Source: Micromonospora vinacea | Lineage (GTDB): Bacteria; Actinomycetota; Actinomycetes; Mycobacteriales; Micromonosporaceae | Assembly (NCBI RefSeq): GCF_015751785.1 | Contig: NZ_JADOTY010000001.1 | Span: forward strand, 6,262,001 to 6,326,000 | Reading direction: 5' to 3' | Length of the DNA: 64,000 nt | Shown: in pieces, positions 7,395 to 15,819 of the stretch | Layout: every line of letters begins with the position of its first letter | How positions within the stretch are numbered: position 1 is the first letter of the stretch | Translations under genes and position numbers: made by a program | The notes under the pieces: model-generated | The model's input: the letters and a program-made list of their open reading frames with translations, nothing else | Told to the model about the DNA's origin: nothing | Database searches by the model: none

Positions 7395-9221
7395 TCAGCT
7401 CGGGACGGGCTGGTCCGCGCTCTCGCGTTCCCTCGGGACCACCAGGTCGGGCATGCTCCACGAGCGCCACAGTTGGCTGTACCCGCCTCCGGCCGTGAGC
7501 AGCTCGGCGTGCGTGCCGTGCTCGGCGACGCGCCCCCGGTCGAGGACGACGATGCGGTCCGCGGTGGCCGCCTGGCTGAGTCGGTGGGCGACGATCAGCG
7601 TGGTGCGGCCCTCGGTGGCCGCCACTGCGGCGCGGTCGAGGCCGCGCGCGCCCGCACTGCCCGCCTCGGCGGTGGCCTCGTCGAGGACCGCGACGGCCGG
7701 ATCGGCGAGGATGAGGCGGGCCAGCGCGAGCTGCTGGGCCTGGGCCGAGGTGAGCTGCCGCCCACCCTCCCCCACGGCGGTGGCGAGACCGTCCGGCAGG
7801 GTCCGCACCCACTCGGTGGCACCGACGAGGTCGAGGGCGGTGGCGATCTCGGCGTCGGTGGCGTCCGGGTCGGCCAGGCGCAGGTCGTCGGCGAGCGGTC
7901 CGGCGAAAACGTGCACCTCCTGGCTGATCAGGGCGATCTCGCGACGGAGGCGGTGCTCGTCGAGTTGTTCCAGCGGTACGCCGCGCAGGGTCACCGCACC
8001 GTGGGTGGGCGCGATGATGCCGGCGATGATGCCGGCGAGGGTGCTCTTGCCCGCGCCGCTCGCGCCGACCAGGGCGACGCGCTCCCCCGGTGCGAGACGC
8101 AGGGCGATGTCCCGCAGGACCACCGGCCCGTCGTCGTAGCGATGCTGGGCGACTGTCACCTCCAGTGCCGCCGGTACGCCCCGATCGTGGCGGGTGGGCT
8201 CGGTGCCGGCGGGGGCCGCGGTGTCCGGCAGGGTGGTGACGCCGACGAGTCGGGCCAGGCTGGCCCCGGCCTGCAACACCGAGTCCGACTCGAACAGCAG
8301 CAGGCCGATCGGGTTGAAGAGGCGGTGGAAGTAGAGCGCGGCAGTGGTGGCGGCGCCGACGGTGGCCAGGTCGCCACGTACCAGCAGGAAGCCGGCGAGC
8401 AGTACGGCGGCGAGCCCCACGAACTCGGAGCGGTTGATGCGCAGCCCGAAGCGGGTGTAGAGACCGAAGATCTCCAGCGACAGGTCGCGGGCGACGCCGG
8501 AGCGCTCCGCGATCCGGGCGACGTGGGCGTCCTCCATCCGGTAGGCGCGCACCGTCGCCGCGCCCCGCAGCGCCTCGGCCGTCGCCTGCGCGCGCTCGCC
8601 CGTCGCCACCCGCTCCCGGGCGTAGTACGGCACCGAACGCTTGAGGTACCAGCGCAGCGCCACCGCGTACGCCGGGGCCGCGACCAACCCGGCGATGCCG
8701 AGCCGCCAGTCGAGGGCGAAGAGCCCCGCCGCGGTGAGCACGACGGACAGCAGCGCGCCGAGGAAGGCGGGGCCGCTGGTGGCGATCACGTTCGTCACCA
8801 CCGCCACGTCGTCGCCGGCACGGGCCACCAGGTCCCCGGTCCCGGCCCGCTCCAGGGTGGCCGAGGGCAGGTGCAGGGCCCGGTCGAGGACCCGCTCCCG
8901 AAGTCGGGCCAGCACGGTCTCGCCGAGACGCGCCGCGACCGCCGCTCCGACAGCGGTGAGGAGCCCCGCGAGTACGGCGGCGCCCGCGATCACGGCGGCC
9001 CAGGCGATCACCCGAGGCGTGTCGGTCCCGGCGATGACGTCGTCGACGAGACGGCCGAGGACCCAGGGGGCGACCAGCCCGGTCGCGGCGGCGGCGACCA
9101 GCAACGTGCCGGCGATGGCGCTGAGCCCCGGCAGGAGGGCCAGCTCGGTACGGAGGGCGGCCCAGGTCTGCCGGCCGGTGGCCGTCGGCAGCAGGTGCCG
9201 GGTGATCGGCTCGGACGTCAT
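7395..9221 (-). CDS. ABC exporter half-transporter with competent Walker motifs
   Basis: A 608-residue fusion of a six-helix exporter membrane domain (about residues 30-320) and an ATPase domain. The Walker A GASGAGKS (386-393), Q-loop Gln434, Walker B AVLDEA (Glu515) and H-loop His546 are intact. The signature at 490-494 is LTSAQ rather than LSGGQ. The partner gene upstream has the reverse pattern, so the two should form a heterodimer with one working ATP site. The two genes overlap by four bases at 9218-9221 and lie behind an iron box, which suggests a role in siderophore or iron-chelate traffic (inference). No siderophore-interacting domain is present, unlike IrtA. Direction of transport is taken from the exporter fold. 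Confidence 0.85.
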   Translation of the reverse strand: MTSEPITRHLLPTATGRQTWAALRTELALLPGLSAIAGTLLVAAAATGLVAPWVLGRLVDDVIAGTDTPRVIAWAAVIAGAAVLAGLLTAVGAAVAARLGETVLARLRERVLDRALHLPSATLERAGTGDLVARAGDDVAVVTNVIATSGPAFLGALLSVVLTAAGLFALDWRLGIAGLVAAPAYAVALRWYLKRSVPYYARERVATGERAQATAEALRGAATVRAYRMEDAHVARIAERSGVARDLSLEIFGLYTRFGLRINRSEFVGLAAVLLAGFLLVRGDLATVGAATTAALYFHRLFNPIGLLLFESDSVLQAGASLARLVGVTTLPDTAAPAGTEPTRHDRGVPAALEVTVAQHRYDDGPVVLRDIALRLAPGERVALVGASGAGKSTLAGIIAGIIAPTHGAVTLRGVPLEQLDEHRLRREIALISQEVHVFAGPLADDLRLADPDATDAEIATALDLVGATEWVRTLPDGLATAVGEGGRQLTSAQAQQLALARLILADPAVAVLDEATAEAGSAGARGLDRAAVAATEGRTTLIVAHRLSQAATADRIVVLDRGRVAEHGTHAELLTAGGGYSQLWRSWSMPDLVVPRERESADQPVPS

Positions 9222-10924
9222 CGCAGGGTCTCCTCCCGGTAGCGGGCGTCGCTGGCGAGCAGCCGCTCGTGCGGCCCCTCGGCGACGATCCGTCCCCGAT
9301 CGATCACCGTGACCCGGTCGGTGATCCGCAGCAGCGCCGGGCTGGTGGTGATCAGCACCGTGCCGCGGGTGCCCGCCCCGCGAGCCTCGGCGAGCCTGGT
9401 GGCGAGCAACCCCTCGGTCACCGCGTCGACAGCAGTGGTGGGGTTGTGCAGCACCAGCACCGGCGGGTCGGCGACGAGCGCCCTCGCCAGCCCGATCCGT
9501 TGCCGCTGCCCGCCGGAGAGGTTCGCCCCGCGTTCGGTGAGCAGACGGTCCAACCCGTGCGGGTGGGCGGCGAGCACGTCCTCCGCCGCAGCGGCCCGCA
9601 CTGCGGCCCGCAGCACCTCGTCGTCGACGGGGGCGCCGGCGCTGAGGTTGGCGCGCAGTGTCCCCTCGAACAGCGCCACGTCGTGCTGCTCGACCAGGAC
9701 CACGGCGCGCGCGGCGTCGATGTGCAGCTCGTCGGCGGGCACGTCGTCGACGCGGACCGTCCCCCGGTGGTCGGCGCGGGGCACCCGGCCGGCCAGCAGC
9801 GTGACCAGCGCCTCGGCCTCGCTCGGGTCGTAGGCGAGCACGCCCAGGATCTCACCGGCGTGGACGCGCAGGCTGATGTCGTCGAGGCCCGCGTACGAGA
9901 CCCCGTCGAGGGCGAGCCGGGACGGGCTCGGGGCGGGCGGCCCGGCGTCACCTGGCTGGACGACCGGCGCGGCGCCGAGGACCCGGGCGACCCGCCCCGC
10001 GGAGGCTCGGGCCATGGCGAACAACTGGACGCAGTACCCGAGCGTCTGCACCGGCTCGGCGATGAACTGGGCCAGCCCGACCACGGCGACGAGTTCGCCG
10101 ATGGTGAGCCGGCCCTGCAGCGCGAGCCAGCCGGCGGCTCCGGCGACAGTCGCGAGGAAGAGACCGTTGACGGTGGTGGTGAGCCCGAGGTGCAGGCCCT
10201 TGGTGGTGGCGGCGCGCAGGGTGACGTCGAGCGCGTGGCGGCTGGCTCCCGCGTACCGGCGGGCTGCGTGGTCCTGTGCGCCGATGCCGCGCAGCACCCG
10301 CAGGCCGGTGACGAGGTCGACGGCGAGGGCGGTCGTGGCGGCGAGCGCCTCCTGCTGCGACGTGCTGCGCCGGGTGAGCAGCGGCGCCATCCGCTGGAGG
10401 GCGACGACCAGCACTGGTACGCCGACGAGCACCCCGAGGCCGAGCGGGACGTCGACGACGAGCAGCGCGACGGCGGCGACGACGATTGCGGTGAGCGCCG
10501 CGGCGGTGAGTCCGGCGACCCGCACGACGAGTGCGGACAGCTCGGCGTCGGAGGCCGTCACGGACAGCAGTTCGCCCTCGCGCATCCCCGACCGGCGTCC
10601 GCGCGGGTCGAGGGCGCTGCGGACGATCTCGACCCGGGTGGTGTGCGCCTCGTGTTCGACGGCGGCGCACGCCAGTCGGGCGCCGGCCCGGTAGGCGAAG
10701 GCGAGCACTGTGAACAGGGCGGCCAGGCCGGCCAGCGAGAGCAGCAGAGCGCGGACGTCCCCGGTGGCCACCGCGCGGTCGATGATCACGCCGATGGCCA
10801 CCGGGACGAGAGCTTCGGTGGCCTGGTGGGTGCAGAGCAGCGCGATGCCGGCGGCCACCCGGGCGCGTTGTCGACGCAGCGCGCGACGGAGCACCACACC
10901 GCCGGTGGTCTCGGCGACTGTCAT
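9218..10924 (-). CDS. ABC exporter half-transporter with degenerate ATPase site
   Basis: A 568-residue membrane-plus-ATPase half-transporter, first gene of the pair. The Walker A region reads AYDPSEAEA (about 364-372), with no GxxGxGK core. Walker B is VLVLHNPT (489-496), with His and Asn in place of the usual Asp and Glu, and the H-loop histidine is replaced near Ser528. Only the signature LSGGQ (469-473) is canonical. It can therefore complete the ATP site of its partner but cannot build one itself. The start ATG at 10924 lies 41 bases downstream of a strong IdeR/DmdR-type iron box. Such asymmetric pairs are known among heterodimeric exporters; here the division of labour is unusually complete. 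Confidence 0.85.
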   Translation of the reverse strand: MTVAETTGGVVLRRALRRQRARVAAGIALLCTHQATEALVPVAIGVIIDRAVATGDVRALLLSLAGLAALFTVLAFAYRAGARLACAAVEHEAHTTRVEIVRSALDPRGRRSGMREGELLSVTASDAELSALVVRVAGLTAAALTAIVVAAVALLVVDVPLGLGVLVGVPVLVVALQRMAPLLTRRSTSQQEALAATTALAVDLVTGLRVLRGIGAQDHAARRYAGASRHALDVTLRAATTKGLHLGLTTTVNGLFLATVAGAAGWLALQGRLTIGELVAVVGLAQFIAEPVQTLGYCVQLFAMARASAGRVARVLGAAPVVQPGDAGPPAPSPSRLALDGVSYAGLDDISLRVHAGEILGVLAYDPSEAEALVTLLAGRVPRADHRGTVRVDDVPADELHIDAARAVVLVEQHDVALFEGTLRANLSAGAPVDDEVLRAAVRAAAAEDVLAAHPHGLDRLLTERGANLSGGQRQRIGLARALVADPPVLVLHNPTTAVDAVTEGLLATRLAEARGAGTRGTVLITTSPALLRITDRVTVIDRGRIVAEGPHERLLASDARYREETLR

Positions 10925-10965
10925 GCTCGGATCGATGAGGGCACGGCGACGGACTCCACTTACGA

Positions 10966-10984
10966 TTAGGGCAGGCTAACCTAA
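10966..10984 (-). promoter_or_regulatory. Iron box (IdeR/DmdR1-type operator)
   Basis: On the minus strand the site reads TTAGGTTAGCCTGCCCTAA, matching 16 of 19 positions of the actinobacterial iron-box consensus TTAGGTTAGGCTAACCTAA. It is 42-60 bases upstream of the ABC transporter start, so the two-gene exporter operon should be repressed when iron is plentiful. The site overlaps the stop codon of the upstream gluconokinase gene by four bases. Confidence 0.75.
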
Positions 10985-11571
10985 CATGCCCCCGAAGCGG
11001 AGTGGGATGCGCGGTCTTCGTGCTCCCCCGCCGGGGCCGAACGGGGCAGGCCGAGACCCTCGACGGCCGCCGCGACCAGGGCGTCCGGGGCCAACGAGAC
11101 ATCGAGGACGAGCACCGACTCGTCCGGCTCGGCCGGTTCCAGCGTGGCCAGCTGCGACTCCAGCAGACTGGCCGGCATGTAGTGCCCCTCACGCCGGGCC
11201 AACCGGGCTCGGATCACCTCCGCCGGCCCGTCCAGGTGCACGAAGTCCACCCGGAGCGGTCCCTGGCGGAGCACGTCCCGGTACGACCGCTTCAAGGCCG
11301 AGCAGGCCAGCACCGTCGAGCGGCCCTCCGCGGCGCGATCGGCGATCCACCCGGCGACGTCCCGCAGCCAGGGCCGCCGGCTGGTGTCGTCCAGCGGTAC
11401 GCCGGAGCGCATCCGTGCCACGTTCTGCGGGGAGTGGAACTCGTCCGCCTCGGCGAACGTCAGCCCGGTCGCCGCGCCGATCCCGCGCGCCACAGTGGTC
11501 TTGCCGGCCCCGGAGACGCCCATCACCACGACGTGCCGGGTAGGCCGCGCGCCGCGCCGCTCACCAGTCAT
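10981..11571 (-). CDS. gntK: Gluconokinase
   Basis: A 196-residue P-loop kinase that phosphorylates D-gluconate to 6-phosphogluconate. Walker A GVSGAGKTT is at residues 18-26. The gluconate-binding region EADEFHSPQNVARMRSGVPLDD and the lid segment ACSALKRSYRDVLR, then HLDGPAEVIRARLARREGHYMPASLLESQLATLE, are the family signature. The start ATG at 11571 overlaps the end of manD by 11 bases, so it is the last gene of the sugar-acid operon. The C-terminus is about 15 residues longer than usual and its stop codon lies inside the iron box of the next transcription unit. Confidence 0.9.
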   Translation of the reverse strand: MTGERRGARPTRHVVVMGVSGAGKTTVARGIGAATGLTFAEADEFHSPQNVARMRSGVPLDDTSRRPWLRDVAGWIADRAAEGRSTVLACSALKRSYRDVLRQGPLRVDFVHLDGPAEVIRARLARREGHYMPASLLESQLATLEPAEPDESVLVLDVSLAPDALVAAAVEGLGLPRSAPAGEHEDRASHSASGAC

Positions 11572-12790
11572 GAACCGTGCCGTCCTGGAGCCGGTTGAAC
11601 GGCAGGTACGCCGGCTCGTACGGGAACCGGGCCGCCGCCTCCTCGTCGAGCTCCACCCCGAGCCCCGGTTGGTCGCCGGGGTGCAGGTAGCCGTCGGTGA
11701 AGGTGAACGACTGCCGGAACACCTCGTTGGCCAGCGGGGTGTGCTTCATGTACTCCTGGATTCCGAAGTTGTGGATGGCCAGGTCCAGGTGCAGCGCCGC
11801 GGCCATGCCCACCGGGGAGATGTCGGTGGGTCCGTGGATGCCCGACTTGATCTGGTACTGGGCGGCGAAGTCGAGCAGCTTGCGCATGGCGGTGATGCCG
11901 CCGGTGTGGGTGACAGCGGACCGGACGTAGTCGATCAACTGCTCCCGGATCAGCGTCTGGTAGTCCCAGACCGTGTTGAAGACCTCACCGATGGCCAGCG
12001 GGGTGGTGGTGTGCTGGCGAACCAGCCGCAACGCCTCCTGGTTCTCGGCCGGGGTGCAGTCCTCCAGCCAGAACAGGTCGTACGGTTCGAGGGCCTTGCC
12101 GAGCTTGGCGGCCTGGATCGGGGTCATCCGGTGGTGACCGTCGTGCAGCAGCGGCAGCTCCGGGCCGAACTCGTTGCGCACCGCCTCGAAGACCGACGGG
12201 AGGTGGCGCAGGTACGCGCGGGTGTCCCAGTCCTCCTCGGCGGGCAACGGGGTGCGCTGCGCGGGCTCGTAGTCGTAGCGCTGGCCGGTGGCGCTGGGCT
12301 GCGCGGCCACCCCGTAGACCGCGTTGATCCCCGGCACCGAGGTCTGCACCCGGATCGACCGGAAGCCCTCGTCGAGGTGGCGGCGGATCGAGTCGAACAG
12401 TTCGGGGAGGTCCCGCCCCGACGCGTGCCCGTACGCCATGATGCCGGTGCGGGACGCGCCGCCCAGCAGTTGGTACAGCGGCATGCCGGCGGCCTTGGCC
12501 TTGATGTCCCAGAGGGCGACGTCCACCGCGGCGATGGCCGCCATGGTGACCGGGCCGCGCCGCCAGTACGCCGACCGGTACAGGAACTGCCAGGTGTCCT
12601 CGATCCGGTGCGGGTCCCGACCCATCAGCAGTGGGGCGACGTGGTCGCGCAGGTACGAGGCGACGGAGAGCTCACGGCCGTTGAGCGTGGCGTCGCCCAG
12701 GCCGGTGATGCCCTCGTCGGTGGTGATCTTCAGGGTGACGAAGTTCCGGTCGGGGCTGGACACGATGACGTCTGCTGCGACGATCTTCAC
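11561..12790 (-). CDS. manD: D-mannonate dehydratase, enolase superfamily (ManD subgroup)
   Basis: A 409-residue enolase-superfamily acid-sugar dehydratase. Metal ligands Asp217, Glu243 and Glu269 are seen in HDGHHR, WLEDCTP and AIGEVFN. His219 and Tyr159 match the acid/base pair that defines the ManD subgroup, with HGPTD near residue 319. ManD enzymes convert D-mannonate (some also D-gluconate, more slowly) to 2-keto-3-deoxy-D-gluconate. The GTG at 12790 (VKIVAADV) is chosen over an upstream frame opening because AAAGG lies seven bases before it. The gene follows dgoD by 32 bases and overlaps gntK. Mannonate versus gluconate preference cannot be told from the motifs alone. Confidence 0.8.
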   Translation of the reverse strand: MKIVAADVIVSSPDRNFVTLKITTDEGITGLGDATLNGRELSVASYLRDHVAPLLMGRDPHRIEDTWQFLYRSAYWRRGPVTMAAIAAVDVALWDIKAKAAGMPLYQLLGGASRTGIMAYGHASGRDLPELFDSIRRHLDEGFRSIRVQTSVPGINAVYGVAAQPSATGQRYDYEPAQRTPLPAEEDWDTRAYLRHLPSVFEAVRNEFGPELPLLHDGHHRMTPIQAAKLGKALEPYDLFWLEDCTPAENQEALRLVRQHTTTPLAIGEVFNTVWDYQTLIREQLIDYVRSAVTHTGGITAMRKLLDFAAQYQIKSGIHGPTDISPVGMAAALHLDLAIHNFGIQEYMKHTPLANEVFRQSFTFTDGYLHPGDQPGLGVELDEEAAARFPYEPAYLPFNRLQDGTVHDW

Positions 12791-12822
12791 GGGGTGCCTT
12801 TCGTTCTTGCCGGTCGGGGGTC

Positions 12823-13971
12823 TCACCACTCCGCGTAGGAGCCGTCGGGGTGCCGCCAGGTCGGGCTGCGCCAGGCGTGCCCGCGCTTGTCCGCGGTCCG
12901 CACCGCGTGTTCGTCGATCTCGATGCCGAGACCGGGCGCGGTCGACCGCTGCACGTACCCGTCGACGAAGGTCAGCGGGGTCTGGTCGAGGCAGTAGTCG
13001 AGCACCTCGGCGCCCTGGTTGTAGTGGATGCCGATGCTCTGCTCCTGGATCAGGAAGTTGGGTGTGGCGAAGCCGACCTGGAGGCAGGCGGCGAGGGCGA
13101 TCGGCCCGAGCGGGCAGTGCGGGGCGAGTTGCACGTCGTACACCTCGGCCAGCGTGGCGATCTTGCGTACCTCGGTGATCCCGCCGGCGTGCGCGAGGTC
13201 CGGCTGGGCCACTGCGATGCCAGCCTGCAACACGGGCAGGAACTCCTGCCGGCTGTAGAGCCGCTCCCCGGTCGAGATGGGGGTGGTGGTGCAGCGGACG
13301 ACCTCACCGATGAGGTGCGAGTTCTCCGGCACCACCGGTTCTTCCAGGAAGAACGGCCGGTACGGCTCCAGCAGCGGGGCGACCCGCCGGACGTTGGCGA
13401 GGGTGAACCGGCCGTGGAAGTCGACAGCGACGTCGCGGTCGTCGCCGAGGACCTCGCGGGCGACGGCCACCCGCTGCACCACCGCGTCGAGGTCGGCGAC
13501 CGAGGCGAGTGCGCCCATCCGCCCGGACGCGTTCATCTTCACCGCGGTCAGGCCCGCCTCGATCCGGGCGCTGACCTGGTCGCGGATCTCGGCGGGCTCG
13601 TCACCGCCGATCCAGCCGTAGACCCGGATCCGGTCCCGGACCGGCCCGCCGAGGAGTTGGTGCACGGGGGCGCCGTAGTGCTTGCCGGTGATGTCCCAGA
13701 GCGCCTGGTCCAGACCGGAGACCGCGCTGGCCAGGATCGGGCCGCCCCGGTAGAAGGACCCCTTGGTCATCACCTGCCAGTGGTCCTCGATGCGCAGCGC
13801 GTCCCGACCGATGAGCACCTCGCTGAGCTGGTGGACGGCCGTGCGCACCGTCTCGGACCGGCCCTCGCAGGTCGCCTCGCCCCAACCCACGACGCCGGAC
13901 TCCGTCTCGATCCGGACGAACAGCCAGCGCGGCGCGACCAGGAAGGTCTCCACAGTTGCGATAGTCGTCAT
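12823..13971 (-). CDS. dgoD: D-galactonate dehydratase
   Basis: A 382-residue enolase-superfamily enzyme that dehydrates D-galactonate to 2-keto-3-deoxy-D-galactonate. The active-site pattern fits E. coli DgoD almost residue for residue: Asp184 and His186 in VDFHGRF, Glu210 in FFLEEPV, Glu236 in STGERLY, and His285 in APHCPLG. ATG 13971 gives MTTIATVETF; the frame opens slightly further upstream without a better start. It lies eight bases after the second permease gene, in one operon with the transporter. No 2-keto-3-deoxygalactonate kinase or aldolase is encoded nearby, so the later steps must be elsewhere in the genome. Confidence 0.85.
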   Translation of the reverse strand: MTTIATVETFLVAPRWLFVRIETESGVVGWGEATCEGRSETVRTAVHQLSEVLIGRDALRIEDHWQVMTKGSFYRGGPILASAVSGLDQALWDITGKHYGAPVHQLLGGPVRDRIRVYGWIGGDEPAEIRDQVSARIEAGLTAVKMNASGRMGALASVADLDAVVQRVAVAREVLGDDRDVAVDFHGRFTLANVRRVAPLLEPYRPFFLEEPVVPENSHLIGEVVRCTTTPISTGERLYSRQEFLPVLQAGIAVAQPDLAHAGGITEVRKIATLAEVYDVQLAPHCPLGPIALAACLQVGFATPNFLIQEQSIGIHYNQGAEVLDYCLDQTPLTFVDGYVQRSTAPGLGIEIDEHAVRTADKRGHAWRSPTWRHPDGSYAEW

Positions 13972-13978
13972 GACCCGG

Positions 13979-14794
13979 TCAGCCCTTCGTGGCACCGGCG
14001 GTGAGGCCGGAGACGACGTACTTCTGCACGAACAGGGCGATCAGCATGATCGGCAGAGTGACCACCGTCGCGGCGGCCATCAGGCCGCCCCAGTCGATGC
14101 TGGCGTAGCCGACGAAGTCGAAGATCGCGACGGGGAGCGTCTTCGTGTCGGAGCCGGAGAGCACCAGGGCGAACATGAAGTTGTTCCAGGAGAAGATGAA
14201 CGAGAGGATGCCGGCGGTCGCGACGCCGGGCACCGACAGCGGCAGGGTGATCCGCCGGAACGCGCCGATGTGGGTCAGCCCGTCGACCAGCGCGGCCTCT
14301 TCCAACTCGGTCGGCAGGCCGTCGAAGTAACCCATCATGATGTAGACGATCAGCGGCAGCGACACGAACATGTGGCTCAGGATCAGCACTGTGAAGCCGC
14401 CGACCATCTTCAGGTTCGAGAAGACGTAGTACCAGGGCACCAACAGTGAGACACCAGGGATCACCCGGGCCATGAGCACGACGAGCGCGGACTTCTTCAT
14501 GCTGAACCGGCTCATCGAATACGCCGCCGGCACCCCGAGCAGGAGCGACAGCGTGGTGGCAGCGAACGCCACCCAGAGGCTGTTGCCGATGAACTCCAGA
14601 TAGTTCGCCTGCTGGAGGACGGTCTCGTAGTTCTTCAGGCTGGGCGAGAAGGCGAACGCCTTGGCCGTGTCGTAGATGTCCACGTTGGTCTTGAACGACG
14701 CGGCGATCATCCAGAGCAGGGGCGCCATCAGCGCGAACACCACGACGACGAGAGCCGAGTTGCGGAACACCCGGTACGGCTTGCTCGGCTTCAT
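13979..14794 (-). CDS. Sugar ABC transporter permease, MalG type
   Basis: A 271-residue inner-membrane subunit with about six membrane segments. The binding-protein-dependent transport loop EEAALVDGLTHIGAFRRITLPLSVPG is the EAA motif that docks the ATPase. The start ATG 14794 overlaps the stop of the partner permease by four bases. It should pair with that permease and the lipoprotein upstream to import an aldonic acid or a sugar that yields one, judging by the dehydratases downstream. No ATPase gene is present, so it probably shares an MsiK-like ATPase made elsewhere, as CUT1 importers in actinomycetes usually do. Confidence 0.85.
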   Translation of the reverse strand: MKPSKPYRVFRNSALVVVVFALMAPLLWMIAASFKTNVDIYDTAKAFAFSPSLKNYETVLQQANYLEFIGNSLWVAFAATTLSLLLGVPAAYSMSRFSMKKSALVVLMARVIPGVSLLVPWYYVFSNLKMVGGFTVLILSHMFVSLPLIVYIMMGYFDGLPTELEEAALVDGLTHIGAFRRITLPLSVPGVATAGILSFIFSWNNFMFALVLSGSDTKTLPVAIFDFVGYASIDWGGLMAAATVVTLPIMLIALFVQKYVVSGLTAGATKG

Positions 14795-15744
14795 CGGCCC
14801 AGCCCCTTCTTGCGATAGGTGAGGGCCCACATCACCCCGATGATGATCAGGAAGAAGATGATGAGGACTGTCGACGAGACGCCGTAGTCGTTGTAGTCGA
14901 AGCTGAGGCCGTACGCGTACACGTTGAGGGTCTCGACCTCGTGGAAGGACCCGCCGCCGCGCCCCTTGGTGGCGTAGAGGATGTCGAACGTCTTCAACGC
15001 GTCGATGCCACGCAGCAGGACGGCGACGATCACCGTGGGCATCAGCAGCGGGAGGGTGACGTGCCGGAACCGCTGCCAGCTACTGGCACCGTCGATCCGG
15101 GCCGCCTCCTGGGGCTCGTCGGAGAGCGAGGTGAGCCCGGCGAGCAGGATCAGCACGACCATCGGCGTCCACTGCCAGATGTCGATGAACATCGTCGTCG
15201 GCAGGGCCGAGTGCTGCCCGGCCAGCCAGGGTTGGGGGCCGATCCCGATCCAGCCGAGCAGTTGGTTCGCCATCCCGATGTTGGGGTCGAAGATCAGGCG
15301 CCACATCATGCCGACCGCCACCGGCGTGGCCACCAGCGGCAGGAGGATCGCGACCCGGACCCACTTCTCACCGCGGAAGGGCCGCCACAGCAGCAGGGCG
15401 ATCGCCATGCCGAGAATGACCTCGAAGAACAACACGACGCCGGTGAAGAGGACCGTCCGCCAGACCGCCGGCCAGAACCGGTCGGTGTCGGTGAGCACGT
15501 CGAGGTAGTTCTGGAAGCCGATGAACTCGGATTCGGCACGCACCGAACCCTCGGCGTCGGTCAGGCTCAGGTAGCCGGTCCACGCCACCGGAAAGATGAT
15601 CAGCACGGCGACGAACGCCATGGCGGGTGCCGCGAAGAGCCACTTGCGGTGGTCGTTGGCCCAACGCGACCAGGCCGACGTCGTATCCACTGACGCCGCG
15701 GGGGCCTCGGGCGAATCGGTACGGGGGGTGAGAACGGCTGACAT
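14791..15744 (-). CDS. Sugar ABC transporter permease, MalF type
   Basis: A 317-residue polytopic protein; the first membrane segment is at about residues 35-55 (LFAAPAMAFVAVLIIFPVAW), after a soluble N-terminus. The EAA loop reads EPQEAARIDGASSWQRFRHVTLP. The segment between about 150 and 190 (RLIFDPNIGMANQLLGWIGI) is typical of MalF-like subunits. Gene order is solute-binding protein, this permease, then the MalG-type permease. The ligand is inferred from the downstream galactonate and mannonate dehydratases to be a hexonate or related sugar. Confidence 0.85.
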   Translation of the reverse strand: MSAVLTPRTDSPEAPAASVDTTSAWSRWANDHRKWLFAAPAMAFVAVLIIFPVAWTGYLSLTDAEGSVRAESEFIGFQNYLDVLTDTDRFWPAVWRTVLFTGVVLFFEVILGMAIALLLWRPFRGEKWVRVAILLPLVATPVAVGMMWRLIFDPNIGMANQLLGWIGIGPQPWLAGQHSALPTTMFIDIWQWTPMVVLILLAGLTSLSDEPQEAARIDGASSWQRFRHVTLPLLMPTVIVAVLLRGIDALKTFDILYATKGRGGGSFHEVETLNVYAYGLSFDYNDYGVSSTVLIIFFLIIIGVMWALTYRKKGLGR

Positions 15745-15819
15745 TGAGATCTCCGGGTTGGAGGGGTCAGGTCCCGGCGAGGCGGCGGAGCCGGTCGGCC
15801 CCGCCGCCCGGCGCGTGGG

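Noticed and set aside
7239..9242. A 667-codon open frame on the plus strand opposite the ABC transporter
   Set aside because: It is antisense to a protein with intact ABC motifs and its own translation is Gly/Arg/Asp-rich with no recognisable domain. High GC content keeps such shadow frames open.
9269..10969. A 566-codon plus-strand frame opposite the degenerate ABC subunit
   Set aside because: Same reason: low-complexity translation, opposite to a clear exporter fold with an LSGGQ motif.
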